A stretch of 64,000 nt of DNA from RHKX01 sp963784885 (GTDB taxonomy: Bacteria > Actinomycetota > Thermoleophilia > Solirubrobacterales > 70-9), in contig CAWATA010000007.1 of the NCBI GenBank assembly GCA_963784885.1, forward strand, positions 1 through 64,000, in the 5' to 3' direction. A program made the translations under genes and the position numbers. The first letter of the stretch is position 1, and every line of letters begins with the position of its first letter. Shown here piece by piece: positions 31,152-39,198 of the stretch. The notes below the pieces were generated by a model. That model had not been told where the DNA came from and searched no databases. It was given only the letters and a program-made list of their open reading frames with translations.

Positions 31152-32612
31152 ATGGACCCCGCCCGTCCCACCGGCGCAGCAGCAGGCGAGACCGGCCGGC
31201 GGCCGCATCGCCGCTCGCACACGACCTCCTCCGACGTCGCCCGCTACGCGGGCCTGTTCGCCCAGCGGACGACGGTGATGCGCTCGTCGGCGATGCGGGA
31301 CCTGATGGAGATCACGTCCCGCCCCGAGGTGATCTCGCTCGCCGGCGGCTTCCCCGACACCTCCACCTTCCCGCCCGAGTCGTTCGCCGCGCAGATGACG
31401 CGGATCGCGCAGGAGTCGAGCGCGAAGGCGCTGCAGTACGGGCCGACCGAGGGATTCGCGGAGACGCGCGCGGTGATCGCCGACGTCATGCGGGCCGAGG
31501 ACATGCATCCCGATCCCGATGACGTCATCGTCACCTCCGGCGGCCAGCAGGCGCTCGATCTGATCTGCAAGGCGCTGATCGACCCCGGCGACGTCGTCAT
31601 CGCCGAGGGCCCGACCTACCCGGGCGCGGTGCCGGTCTTCTGCTCCTACGAAGCCGACACCCGCCAGGTCGAGATGGACGACGAGGGGATGCGGATCGAC
31701 CTGCTCGAGGAGCTGCTCGCGAGCCTCGACGCCGAAGGGAAGCGGCCGAAGTTCATCTACTCGGTGCCGACCTTCCAGAACCCGGGTGGCGTCACCCTCA
31801 GCCTCGACCGGCGGCGGCGCCTCGTCGAGATCGCCCGCGAGCGGGAGATCATGCTCGTCGAGGACAACCCCTACGGGCTGCTGCGCTACGAGGGCGAGGG
31901 GCTGCCGACGCTCTACTCGCTCGACGGCGGCGACTACGTCCTCTACATGGGCACGTTCTCGAAGATCCTCTCCCCCGGGATCCGGATCGGCTGGGTCTGC
32001 GCGCCGCCGCCGGTCCGCGCGAAGCTCGTGCTCGGCAAGCAGGCGGCCGACCTCTGCACCTCGACGCTGAGCCAGTTCTTCGTCCGCGAGTACTTCGGCG
32101 AGGGTCGCTGGCTCGACTACGTCGGCGAGCTCCGCGACGTCTACCGCTCCCGGCGCGACGCGATGCTGCGGGCGCTCGCGAGCTACTTCCCGCGGCAGGC
32201 GAGCTGGTCGGAGCCCGAGGGCGGCCTGTTCGTCTGGGCGACGCTCCCCGACTACATCGACACGACCGACCTGCTGGCGAAGGCGCTGCGCGAGAACGTG
32301 GCGTTCGTGCCCGGCGAGGCGGCGTTCGTCGACGGCCGCGGCAGCGGCTCGATGCGGCTCAACTTCTCCGCCCAGACCGAGGACGAGATCGTCGAGGGGA
32401 TCCGCCGGATCGGCGCCGTCGTCGACGAGCAGGTCGGCCTCTACGAGACGATGACCGGTAGTCACCCGGTCGTGTCCTCCGCTCCGGGCAGGGATCATCC
32501 GGCTGCGTCCTCCGCTTCGGGTCCGGGCGAAGCCGCCGAGGACTCGCGCTCGGATGAGGGGGTGACGGGCGAGGTCCTGCCCTTTCACCGGCGACCGTCG
32601 CGGGAGCCATGA
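31152..32612 (+). CDS. PLP-dependent aminotransferase (class I/II, aminoadipate-type)
   Basis: 486 residues. Fold type I transaminase of the LysN/2-aminoadipate and MocR-catalytic-domain group: ISLAGGFPDTSTFPPESF, VIVTSGGQQALDLICKAL, FIYSVPTFQNPGGVTLSLDR, VEDNPYGLLRYEG and the PLP lysine in YMGTFSKILSPGIRIGWVC. The N-terminal 43 residues and a Ser/Pro-rich tail of about 55 residues (PVVSSAPGRDHPAASSASGP) are extensions outside the fold. The stop overlaps the start of the following Ddl-type gene (ATGA), so the two are made together. Substrate not determined. Confidence 0.85.
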   Translation: MDPARPTGAAAGETGRRPHRRSHTTSSDVARYAGLFAQRTTVMRSSAMRDLMEITSRPEVISLAGGFPDTSTFPPESFAAQMTRIAQESSAKALQYGPTEGFAETRAVIADVMRAEDMHPDPDDVIVTSGGQQALDLICKALIDPGDVVIAEGPTYPGAVPVFCSYEADTRQVEMDDEGMRIDLLEELLASLDAEGKRPKFIYSVPTFQNPGGVTLSLDRRRRLVEIAREREIMLVEDNPYGLLRYEGEGLPTLYSLDGGDYVLYMGTFSKILSPGIRIGWVCAPPPVRAKLVLGKQAADLCTSTLSQFFVREYFGEGRWLDYVGELRDVYRSRRDAMLRALASYFPRQASWSEPEGGLFVWATLPDYIDTTDLLAKALRENVAFVPGEAAFVDGRGSGSMRLNFSAQTEDEIVEGIRRIGAVVDEQVGLYETMTGSHPVVSSAPGRDHPAASSASGPGEAAEDSRSDEGVTGEVLPFHRRPSREP

Positions 32613-33535
32613 GGGTCGCGGTCCTGAAGGGCGGGCGCTCGCTCGAGCGGGTCGTCTCCCTGCAGTCGGGCGCGCGGGTCGAGGACGCGGTCCGGGCGCT
32701 CGGCCACGAGGTCGTCCCGATCGACGCCGACGAGCGGCTCGTCTCCCGGCTCAAGGACGAGCGGCCCGACGCCGCGTTCATCGCCCTCCACGGGCCCGGC
32801 GGCGAGGACGGCACGGTCCAGTCGCTGCTCGAGCTGCTCGGCATCCCCTACACCGGGCCCGGGATCGGGGCCAGCGTCCTCTGCATGGACAAGGTCCAGT
32901 CCAAGCACCGGATGCGCTCGGCCGGGATCCCGACCCCCGACTGGGTCGCCTTCGGCGCCGCCGCCTTCCGCGAGCTCGGCGCCGCCGACGCCTTCGGCGA
33001 GATCGAGGCGGGACTCGGCCTGCCGCTGGTCGTCAAGCCGGCGGCCCAGGGATCGGCCCTCGGCGTCCGCTTCGCCGGCGCCGCCGAGGACGTCCCGGCG
33101 GCGCTGGTGGCCGCGCTGAGCTACGACGATCGCGTCCTGATCGAGCGCCACGTCGCCGGCCGCGAGCTCGCCGTCTCGGTCCTCGACGGCGAGGCGCTGC
33201 CGATCGTCGAGGCGATCCCCGAGCAGGCGGACGTCTTCAACTACGAGGCCCGCTACGAGATCGGCCGCACCCGCTACGCCTGCCCGGCCGACCTCGACCC
33301 CGCCGAGGCGGCGGCCGTCGGAGACGTCGCCCTCCGGACCTGGGAGACGCTCGGCTGCGAGGGATTCGCCCGCGTCGACGTGATGCTCGACGCCGACGCC
33401 GGCCCCCAGGTGCTCGAGGTCAACTCGGTCCCCGGCCTCACCGACACCTCGCTGCTCCCGATCGCCGCCGAGGCCGCCGGGATCTCGTTCGAGCGCTTCG
33501 TCGAGCGGGCGCTCGAGCTCGCGCTGCGCGACTGA
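32609..33535 (+). CDS. ddl: D-alanine-D-alanine ligase family protein (first of two)
   Basis: 308 residues, a normal Ddl length. Motifs: VLKGGRSLERVVSLQSGA (catalytic Glu), FIALHGPGGEDGTVQSLLEL, VKPAAQGSALGVRFAG (Ser of the ATP loop), NYEARYEIG (omega-loop Tyr) and VLEVNSVPGLTDTSLLP. Makes D-Ala-D-Ala for peptidoglycan, or possibly another dipeptide, given its coupling to an aminotransferase instead of mur genes. A second, distinct Ddl is at 62175. Cytosolic ATP-grasp enzyme. Confidence 0.85.
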   Translation: MRVAVLKGGRSLERVVSLQSGARVEDAVRALGHEVVPIDADERLVSRLKDERPDAAFIALHGPGGEDGTVQSLLELLGIPYTGPGIGASVLCMDKVQSKHRMRSAGIPTPDWVAFGAAAFRELGAADAFGEIEAGLGLPLVVKPAAQGSALGVRFAGAAEDVPAALVAALSYDDRVLIERHVAGRELAVSVLDGEALPIVEAIPEQADVFNYEARYEIGRTRYACPADLDPAEAAAVGDVALRTWETLGCEGFARVDVMLDADAGPQVLEVNSVPGLTDTSLLPIAAEAAGISFERFVERALELALRD

Positions 33536-33621
33536 TCGCGCCCCGAATGCCACGTGGGCCGGATCGGCGCCGCATTCCGTCGCGGTTCTGGCCACGGTGC
33601 AGGCGAAGCGGCGCCCCGTGA

Positions 33622-34059
33622 TCAGAGGTGTACGGCCCTCATCTCCCCCCAGTGCCCGGCCAGGTACTCGACGACGAGGCGGCGGTGACAGTGCTCGGCG
33701 CTCGCCTCGCTGCAGAGGAGCGCCGTCGGGCGTTCGAAGTCGCCGCGGTCGAGGACGTCCTCGACCGCACGCTCGGCGAGCAGGCCGCGGAAATCGGGGG
33801 CGAAGTCGTCCCAGCTGCCCTTGTGCTTCTTGAAGGCGTCCATGATCTCCGCCGTCGGCGCGAGCAACGGCTCGTGGGCGTAATCGGCGCCGATCAGCTC
33901 GCGGAGGAAATAGGGAAGGTCGCGGGCCTTGGCGAAGCCGGCCAGCTGGGAGTCGTTGCGGAGGCGGATGTCGAGAACGCGGACGACCCCGGCATCGGCG
34001 AGGCGGCGGAAGAAGTCCTCGGCGGTGGTCTGGGTGAAACCGATGGTGAAGACGTCCAC
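33622..34059 (-). CDS. DUF488 family protein
   Basis: 145 residues, starting at a GTG (VDVFTIGFTQTTAEDFFRRL). The family features are VVRVLDIRLRNDSQLAGFAK near the N-terminus and the C-terminal ALLCSEASAEHCHRRLVVEYL with the conserved Cys/His pattern. DUF488 proteins are cytosolic, widespread and of unknown function. It follows the bifunctional-nuclease-family gene by 14 bp on the same strand. Confidence 0.8.
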   Translation of the reverse strand: MDVFTIGFTQTTAEDFFRRLADAGVVRVLDIRLRNDSQLAGFAKARDLPYFLRELIGADYAHEPLLAPTAEIMDAFKKHKGSWDDFAPDFRGLLAERAVEDVLDRGDFERPTALLCSEASAEHCHRRLVVEYLAGHWGEMRAVHL

Positions 34060-34073
34060 CGGCCGGACCTCAG

Positions 34074-34571
34074 TCAGTCCCGAGGCGGCTCGTCCTCGCC
34101 GCCGGCGAAGTCCTCCGGGGTGACCTCGTCGAGGAAGTCCTTGAACTTCTCGACGACCTCCTCCTGATCCTCGACCTCGTGCTCGAACTCGATCGAGGAC
34201 TCCTCGATGACCTCCTCGGCGGCGTAGATCGGCGCGTCGCAGCGCACCGCGAGGGCGAGGGCGTCGGAGGGCCTGGAGTCGATCTCGACCTCGGCTCCGT
34301 CGACCGAGATCGTGATCGTCGCGTAGAAGGTGTTGTCGCGGAGCTCGGTGACCGCGACCCGCTCGCACTTCGCGTCGATGTTGTCGAGCAGGTCGGCCAA
34401 CAGGTCGTGGGTCATCGGCCGCGGGGTGCTCGCCCCCTGCAGCTTCATCAGGATCGCGGCGGCCTCGGGATGGCCGATCCAGATCGGCAGGAAGCGGTTC
34501 CCGTCGGCCGTCTTCAGCAGCACGATCGGCTGCTTGCCGACCATGTCGAAGCTGACGCCGTAGATCTGCAT
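34074..34571 (-). CDS. Bifunctional nuclease family (BFN, DUF151) protein
   Basis: 165 residues. MQIYGVSFDMVGKQPIVLLK, FLPIWIGHPEAAAILMKLQG, the diagnostic SRPSDALALAVRCDAPIY and an acidic tail (IEFEHEVEDQEEVVEKFKD). Bacterial members of the BFN/DUF151 family occur widely and can have nuclease activity, but the native role is uncertain. ATG at 34571 lies only 10 nt from the 3' end of tRNA-Ile, with no ribosome-binding site between, so the message may be produced by tRNA processing. Confidence 0.8.
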   Translation of the reverse strand: MQIYGVSFDMVGKQPIVLLKTADGNRFLPIWIGHPEAAAILMKLQGASTPRPMTHDLLADLLDNIDAKCERVAVTELRDNTFYATITISVDGAEVEIDSRPSDALALAVRCDAPIYAAEEVIEESSIEFEHEVEDQEEVVEKFKDFLDEVTPEDFAGGEDEPPRD

Positions 34572-34581
34572 TCGTTGCAAG

Positions 34582-34655
<74 letters not shown>

Positions 34656-34688
34656 GCGGTCGCGGATATTAGACGCCGGGGGGAACGC

Positions 34689-35543
34689 CTACTTCCGGCG
34701 CAGCGCCTTCGTCAACGCGAGCACCTCGTCGAGGTCTTCGAAGCGGATCTGCGCCGTCAGCCCGCTCGCCCCGGCCCGGACCCTGACGTCGTGGCCGAGC
34801 GCCCGCTCGAGGGCGTCCTCGGCCTTGCCGATCGCCGCCTCCTCGTCGGGATGGAGCTCGCGAGGCTTGCGGACGGGCGTCTCCCCCTCTCCCTTCACCC
34901 GGCGCTCGGTCTCACGGACCGACCAGCCCTCGGCGACGGCCCGGCGGGCGAGCTTGCGGCGCTTGTCCTGGCCCTTGGCGGCGAGCAGCGCCCGGCCGTG
35001 GCCCTCGCTGAGCTCGCCGCCCTCGAGCATCACGATCACCTGGTCGGGGAGGTCGAGCAGCCGGATCAGGTTCGAGATCGTCGAGCGGCTGCGACCGACC
35101 CGGCGCGCCACCTCCTCCTTGCTGACGCCGAGCTCCTCGACCAGCGCCGCACAGGCGCGGGCCTCCTCGACCGGGTTCAAGTCCTCGCGCGCCATGTTCT
35201 CGATTACTGCGATTTGCAGGCGTTTCGTCTCATCCTCGGTGCGGAGGATCGCCGGGACCGTGGCCAGCCCCGCCCGCTGGGCGGCCCGCCAGCGGCGCTC
35301 GCCGGCGATCAGCTCGTAGCGCCCGTCGCTGAGCGGATGGACGACGAGCGGCTGGACGACGCCGCTCTCGGCGATCGACTCGGCGAGGCGATCGAGGGCG
35401 TCGTCGTCGAAGGACCTCCGCGGCTGTCCGGAGTTCGGCTTGATCAGCTCGACGGGGACGTCGCGGTAGGCGGGCTCGGAGAGCTCGTGCGACTCCGGCA
35501 GGATCGCCGCGAGACCGCGGCCCATCCCCGCCTTCCTAGCCAC
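34689..35543 (-). CDS. parB: Chromosome-partitioning protein ParB
   Basis: 284 residues from a GTG that overlaps the parA stop by 8 bp. ParB CTPase and DNA-binding protein: MGRGLAAILPE lead, VELIKPNSGQPRRSFDDDAL, QPLVVHPLSDGRYELIAGER with GERRWRAAQRAG (CTP-binding GERR region), IENMAREDLNPVEEARACAA, the helix-turn-helix SKEEVARRVGRSRSTISNLI, and a C-terminal dimer domain. It loads at parS; two parS-like sites lie about 3 kb away inside yidD. Confidence 0.93.
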   Translation of the reverse strand: MARKAGMGRGLAAILPESHELSEPAYRDVPVELIKPNSGQPRRSFDDDALDRLAESIAESGVVQPLVVHPLSDGRYELIAGERRWRAAQRAGLATVPAILRTEDETKRLQIAVIENMAREDLNPVEEARACAALVEELGVSKEEVARRVGRSRSTISNLIRLLDLPDQVIVMLEGGELSEGHGRALLAAKGQDKRRKLARRAVAEGWSVRETERRVKGEGETPVRKPRELHPDEEAAIGKAEDALERALGHDVRVRAGASGLTAQIRFEDLDEVLALTKALRRK

Positions 35544-36294
35544 GGGCCAGCACCTCCCCGGCGAGCGCGCGATAGGCGGTCGCCCCGCGCGAGTCGGGTG
35601 CATGCTCGGTCACCGGCAACCCGAAGCTCGGCGCCTCCGCGAGGCGGACGCTGCGAGGTATGACGGTCTCGAGTACCAAGTCGGTGAAGTGATCCTTCAA
35701 TTCGTGCTCGACATCCTGGGAGAGACGGGTGCGGTCATCTGCCATGGTGATCGCAATCCCGGTCAGAACCAGTCCCGGGTTGAGTTGGCGGCGAACCGTC
35801 TGGAGCGTGTCGAGGAACTGGACGAGCCCCTCGAGCGCCAGGTACTCGGCCTGGACCGGGACGATCACCCGGTCGGCGGCGGCGAGCGCGTTGACGGTGA
35901 TCGGCCCGAGCGCGGGCGGGCAGTCGAGGAAGGTCGCGGCGAAGCGCTCGCGCACCGGGCCGAGCCCGTCGCGCAATCGGTACTCGGAGCGCTCGAGTCC
36001 GGGCAGCTCGACGGAGGCGCCGGCGAGATCGCGGTTGGCGGGGACGACCCAGAGGTTGTCGGTGTCGGTCGGTCGCGCCGCCTCGGCGATCGAGACGTCG
36101 CCGCAGAGCGTGTCGTAGGAGGAGGGGCGCGCCTCGCGGTCGAGCCCGAGCGTCACCGTCGCGTTGCACTGCGGGTCGAGGTCGACGACGAGCGTCTGCT
36201 TGCCGGTCTCGGCGATGCAGGCGGCGAGGTTGACGGTGGTGGTGGTCTTTCCCACCCCACCCTTCTGGTTCGCGATCGCGTAGACGAAACCCAT
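35536..36294 (-). CDS. parA: Chromosome-partitioning ATPase ParA/Soj
   Basis: 252 residues. The start carries the deviant Walker A motif (IANQKGGVGKTTTTVNLAAC) of Soj-type ATPases, followed by LVVDLDPQCNATVTLGLD (A'/Walker B region) and FLDCPPALGPITVNALAAAD. Works with ParB to segregate the origin region. It lies 14 bp after rsmG, in the conserved rpmH-to-parB run. Confidence 0.93.
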   Translation of the reverse strand: MGFVYAIANQKGGVGKTTTTVNLAACIAETGKQTLVVDLDPQCNATVTLGLDREARPSSYDTLCGDVSIAEAARPTDTDNLWVVPANRDLAGASVELPGLERSEYRLRDGLGPVRERFAATFLDCPPALGPITVNALAAADRVIVPVQAEYLALEGLVQFLDTLQTVRRQLNPGLVLTGIAITMADDRTRLSQDVEHELKDHFTDLVLETVIPRSVRLAEAPSFGLPVTEHAPDSRGATAYRALAGEVLARG

Positions 36295-36308
36295 TGCGCC
36301 GCGCGACT

Positions 36309-37016
36309 CTAGATCACGCCTCGGGGGCGCTTCTTGGCCATGCCCGGCCGGCGCGGCAGATCCTCCGGCGTCGGGCCGTCCTTGCGAATCAGGTGGAGGT
36401 GGCGATTCCGGCTCCCCGCGTAGGGATCGGCGCTGCGGATCTCGATCGGGGCGACTCCGAGCCGGGGAGCCCCGCGTTCGAGTTCGGCCTCCTCACCCGG
36501 ATCCCTCCTCCCCTTCCAGGCGACGAGCACGCCGCCCATCCCCAGCAGCGGCGAGGCGAGCTCGGCCAGCGTGCTGAGCCGGGCGACGGCGCGGGCCGTG
36601 ACCGCCTCGTAGGCCTCGCGCCCGGGTGCCCCCGCCTGCGCCCACTCCTCGGCGCGCGCGTTGACCGCCCGGGCGTTCTCGATCCCGCCCGCCGCCGCCG
36701 CTCGGTCGATGAACTCGCACTTGCGGCCGATCGACTCGATCAGGTCGACCTGGGCGTCGGGGAGCATCGCAGCGAGCACCAGGCCGGGAAACCCGGCTCC
36801 GGCGCCGACGTCGGCGATCCGGCGGGCCCGAGCGAGCTCGGCGAACCCGAGGCCGCTGAGGCTGTCGGCGATGTGGACGACCCGGGCGCGCTCGGGCTCG
36901 ATCACGGCGCTCGGCGCGGTCGCGTCGGCCGCCAGCAGCGCGAGGACGGGCTCGAGCTTCGCGCGGGCGGCGTCGGTCAGCACCGGCTGGGGCAGCGGGT
37001 CCGCCTGGCCGCTCAC
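36309..37016 (-). CDS. rsmG: 16S rRNA (guanine527-N7)-methyltransferase RsmG
   Basis: 235 residues from a GTG at 37016. The S-adenosylmethionine-binding motif RIADVGAGAGFPGLVLAAML and the later EAYEAVTARAVARLSTLAEL are typical of RsmG/GidB. Methylates G527 of 16S rRNA; loss in other bacteria gives low-level streptomycin resistance. The C-terminus is extended by a basic tail (PEDLPRRPGMAKKRPRG). Located between jag and parA as in many actinobacteria. Confidence 0.85.
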   Translation of the reverse strand: MSGQADPLPQPVLTDAARAKLEPVLALLAADATAPSAVIEPERARVVHIADSLSGLGFAELARARRIADVGAGAGFPGLVLAAMLPDAQVDLIESIGRKCEFIDRAAAAGGIENARAVNARAEEWAQAGAPGREAYEAVTARAVARLSTLAELASPLLGMGGVLVAWKGRRDPGEEAELERGAPRLGVAPIEIRSADPYAGSRNRHLHLIRKDGPTPEDLPRRPGMAKKRPRGVI

Positions 37017-37039
37017 CTCGTCCGCCTGGCCGTCAGGAA

Positions 37040-37522
37040 TCAGTCGGAGATCAGGGGCGCGACGACGATCCGGCGCTCGGGCTCGTCGCCCTCGCTGTAG
37101 GTCTCGACGTCGCTGCGGTCCTTGAGGACCTCGTGAACCATGCGCCGCTCGCTGGCCGACATCGGCTCGAGCCGGACCGGCTCGTCGTTGCGGACGGCGC
37201 GCTGGGCTGCGACGACCGCCTCCTCCTCGAGCAGCACCCGGCGGCGCTCGCGGTAGCCGGCGGCGTCGAGGGTCACCCGCTTGCGCTCGCTGACGCCGAG
37301 CGAGGCGGCGCGGTAGCAGAGCAGCTGCAGGGCGTCGAGGGTCTGGCCGCGGCGGCCGATCAGGACCCCGAGCTCGTCGGGACCGTCGATCTCGGCGAAG
37401 ATCTCGTCGTCGGTCTCGCTGACCTCGACCTCGGCGTCGAGGTCGATCTCGTCGAGCACGCGGTCGACGATCGCGCGGACGCGCTCGGCCGGCTCCTCGG
37501 GAATCTCTTCGATCTCGCTCAT
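37040..37522 (-). CDS. jag: Jag/KhpB-type RNA-binding protein (KH and R3H)
   Basis: 160 residues. An acidic lead is followed by a KH domain (ELGVLIGRRGQTLDALQLLC) and an R3H domain (LDAAGYRERRRVLLEEEAVV, MSASERRMVHEVLKDRSDVE). Related Jag/KhpB proteins bind small and messenger RNA and affect division and elongation. Shares a 4-bp overlap with yidC upstream (ATGA), so synthesis is coupled to the insertase. Confidence 0.9.
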   Translation of the reverse strand: MSEIEEIPEEPAERVRAIVDRVLDEIDLDAEVEVSETDDEIFAEIDGPDELGVLIGRRGQTLDALQLLCYRAASLGVSERKRVTLDAAGYRERRRVLLEEEAVVAAQRAVRNDEPVRLEPMSASERRMVHEVLKDRSDVETYSEGDEPERRIVVAPLISD

Positions 37523-38274
37523 CGCGTTCTCCCACCCTTCTTCTTCTTCTTGCGCGGCGGGGGTGGAGGCGGCTTTGCCTCCTTGAGCTCCTCCTCCGTC
37601 GGCTTCTTGATCGGTCCCATCAGCGAATGCACAACCTGCTGCTGCCCGAGCGTCCAGAGGTTCGTCGAGATCCAGTAGACGGAGAGCGCCGCCTCGAACT
37701 GGAGCACGAACGGCGCGAACAGGAACGGCAGTCCGTAGATGATGTACTTCTGCGGTCCCTCCATGCCCTGGCCGCGAACCGACATCGCCAGGCCCGAAGC
37801 GAGCTGGGTGATGATGAACAGGACGACGAGGACGGCCGCGACGGCGCCTTCCGGCGGGATGATCAGGTTCGGGATGAACAGCCAGCCCTCCGGGGGTGCA
37901 GCCTCGACGTCGGCCTGGAAGCTGTCGCTCTTGAGCATGTAGTAGAGCGAGATGAAGACCGGGATCTGCAGCAGCAGCGGCAGGCACGAAGCCAGTGGAT
38001 TGATCTCGTTCTCCTGGTAGAACTTCATCATCGCCTGCTGCTGGGCCTGCTTGTCGTCCTTGTGCTTCTCCTGGATCTGTTTGAGCTGCGGCTGCAGCTC
38101 CTGAAGCGCCCGCATCGAGCGGATCTGCTTCATCGAGATCGGCAGGATCGCCAGGCGGACGACGAAGACGAGGGCGACGATCGACGGTCCCCACCCGAGG
38201 TGGAGCGTGTCGTGGAAGAACAGGATGATCTGCTCGGGGATGTCGGTGAAGATCGATGCGACTGGCAGGTTCAT
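37519..38274 (-). CDS. yidC: Membrane protein insertase YidC/Oxa1 (Gram-positive type)
   Basis: 251 residues with about five transmembrane helices and no large periplasmic domain. GWGPSIVALVFVVRLAILPI contains the conserved intramembrane Arg, and the amphipathic MRALQELQPQLKQIQEKHKD coiled segment lies on the cytoplasmic side; a Pro- and Lys-rich tail (PPPPPPRKKKKKGGR) should contact the ribosome. No lipobox, unlike SpoIIIJ. Overlaps yidD and jag by 4 bp each. Confidence 0.92.
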   Translation of the reverse strand: MNLPVASIFTDIPEQIILFFHDTLHLGWGPSIVALVFVVRLAILPISMKQIRSMRALQELQPQLKQIQEKHKDDKQAQQQAMMKFYQENEINPLASCLPLLLQIPVFISLYYMLKSDSFQADVEAAPPEGWLFIPNLIIPPEGAVAAVLVVLFIITQLASGLAMSVRGQGMEGPQKYIIYGLPFLFAPFVLQFEAALSVYWISTNLWTLGQQQVVHSLMGPIKKPTEEELKEAKPPPPPPRKKKKKGGRTR

Positions 38275-38612
38275 CGTTCAGTGGCTCTCTCGGTGCGGGT
38301 TCGGGAGTGGCGGAAGAGGGTGCGGTCGGTCAGCGGATCGATCCCGCCCGGGCTGAAGGGATTGCATCGTAGGACCCGCCACGCGGCGAGGATGATGCCG
38401 CGAAACGCCCCGAGCTCGCGTACCGCCTCCTCGGCGTAGGCCGAACAGGTCGGGTAGTAGCGGCACCGCTGGCCGAGCGCGGGGGAGAGAAACCGGCGGT
38501 AGAAGCGGATCGGGAGCAGCGCGAGCGCCGCAATCGGGCCCGGTCGCGGCTCCGTTTCACGTGCAACGCCGGCAGCTCCGCCGCCGATCCCCGTTTCACG
38601 TGCAACGCTCAC
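38271..38612 (-). CDS. yidD: Membrane protein insertion efficiency factor YidD
   Basis: 113 residues from a GTG that overlaps the rnpA stop. The YidD core is intact: IRFYRRFLSPALGQRCRYYP with TCSAYAEEAVRELGAFRG and RCNPFSPGGIDPL, including the conserved Cys residues. About 28 residues at the N-terminus contain two near-identical VARET segments encoded by the parS-like sites, so this lead is probably shaped by the DNA sites rather than by protein function. Confidence 0.88.
   Translation of the reverse strand: MSVARETGIGGGAAGVARETEPRPGPIAALALLPIRFYRRFLSPALGQRCRYYPTCSAYAEEAVRELGAFRGIILAAWRVLRCNPFSPGGIDPLTDRTLFRHSRTRTERATER
38553..38568. promoter_or_regulatory. parS: parS-like site 1
   Basis: cgtttcacgtgcaacg matches the bacterial parS palindrome (tgtttcacgtgaaaca) at 13 of 16 positions, with the central cacgtg core intact. 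It lies inside the yidD coding start, 3 kb from parB. Confidence 0.7.
38592..38607. promoter_or_regulatory. parS: parS-like site 2
   Basis: A second identical 16-mer, cgtttcacgtgcaacg, 39 bp from the first and in the same codon frame of yidD. Two copies of the same imperfect palindrome beside the origin support a ParB loading function. Confidence 0.7.
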
Positions 38613-38980
38613 TCGCCCGCCTCGTCGAGCAGGGACGACAGCGACGCCGTCAGCCCGGCCGTGCCCTCGCGGTCGATCAGGCCGGCGACGCCGCTGCGGC
38701 CGACGAGGACGAAGTCGTAGCCGTCCGGCAGGCGGTCGGAGAGGCCCCAGAAGGACTCCCGCATCGCCCGCTTCACCTTGTTGCGCTCGATCGCCCCGCC
38801 CACCTTCTTGCCGACCGACACGCCGAGGCGGACCTCCTCGCCGGCGTCGTCGCCGCGCGGGAAGGCGTAGAGGACCAGGAACCGGTTCGCGTGCGAGCGA
38901 CCGTCCCGGTAGGCACGGTCGAAGTCTCCACTGCGCGAGAGGCGACCACGCTTGCGACCCTCGCCACCCGCCTTGGACAC
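38609..38980 (-). CDS. rnpA: Ribonuclease P protein component
   Basis: 123 residues from a GTG start. The RNR motif is present (AIERNKVKRAMRESFWGLSD) and the N-terminal LSRSGDFDRAYRDGRSHANR matches the family. Binds the catalytic RNase P RNA for tRNA 5' maturation. Located 3 bp downstream of rpmH, as in nearly all bacteria. Confidence 0.92.
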   Translation of the reverse strand: MSKAGGEGRKRGRLSRSGDFDRAYRDGRSHANRFLVLYAFPRGDDAGEEVRLGVSVGKKVGGAIERNKVKRAMRESFWGLSDRLPDGYDFVLVGRSGVAGLIDREGTAGLTASLSSLLDEAGE

Positions 38981-38983
38981 GAT

Positions 38984-39118
38984 CTAGACCGTGAGGCGCT
39001 TGCGGCCCTTGCGGCGACGGCGGCGAATGATCTCGCGGCCGTGACGGGTCCGCATGCGGGCACGGAAGCCGTGCACGCGAGCGCGCTTTCTCTTCTTTGG
39101 CTGCCAGGTTCGCTTCAT
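38984..39118 (-). CDS. rpmH: 50S ribosomal protein L34 (bL34)
   Basis: 44 residues, very basic: starts MKRTWQPKKRKRARVHGFRA and ends GRKRLTV, which is diagnostic for L34. ATG at 39118, stop at 38984-38986. First gene of the minus-strand operon and divergent from dnaA with an 80-bp gap. Confidence 0.96.
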   Translation of the reverse strand: MKRTWQPKKRKRARVHGFRARMRTRHGREIIRRRRRKGRKRLTV

Positions 39119-39198
39119 AAGTAGGTCCTTCCGGGGCCCGGGGCCGGTGCCGGCGGGCGCACAGGACGGCGCAGTATAGGGAGGACGGGCCGAGGGTT

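Noticed and set aside
33545..33562. cacgtg-containing sequence after the first ddl as a parS site
   Set aside because: Only the six-base core matches; the flanks do not resemble the two sites in yidD.
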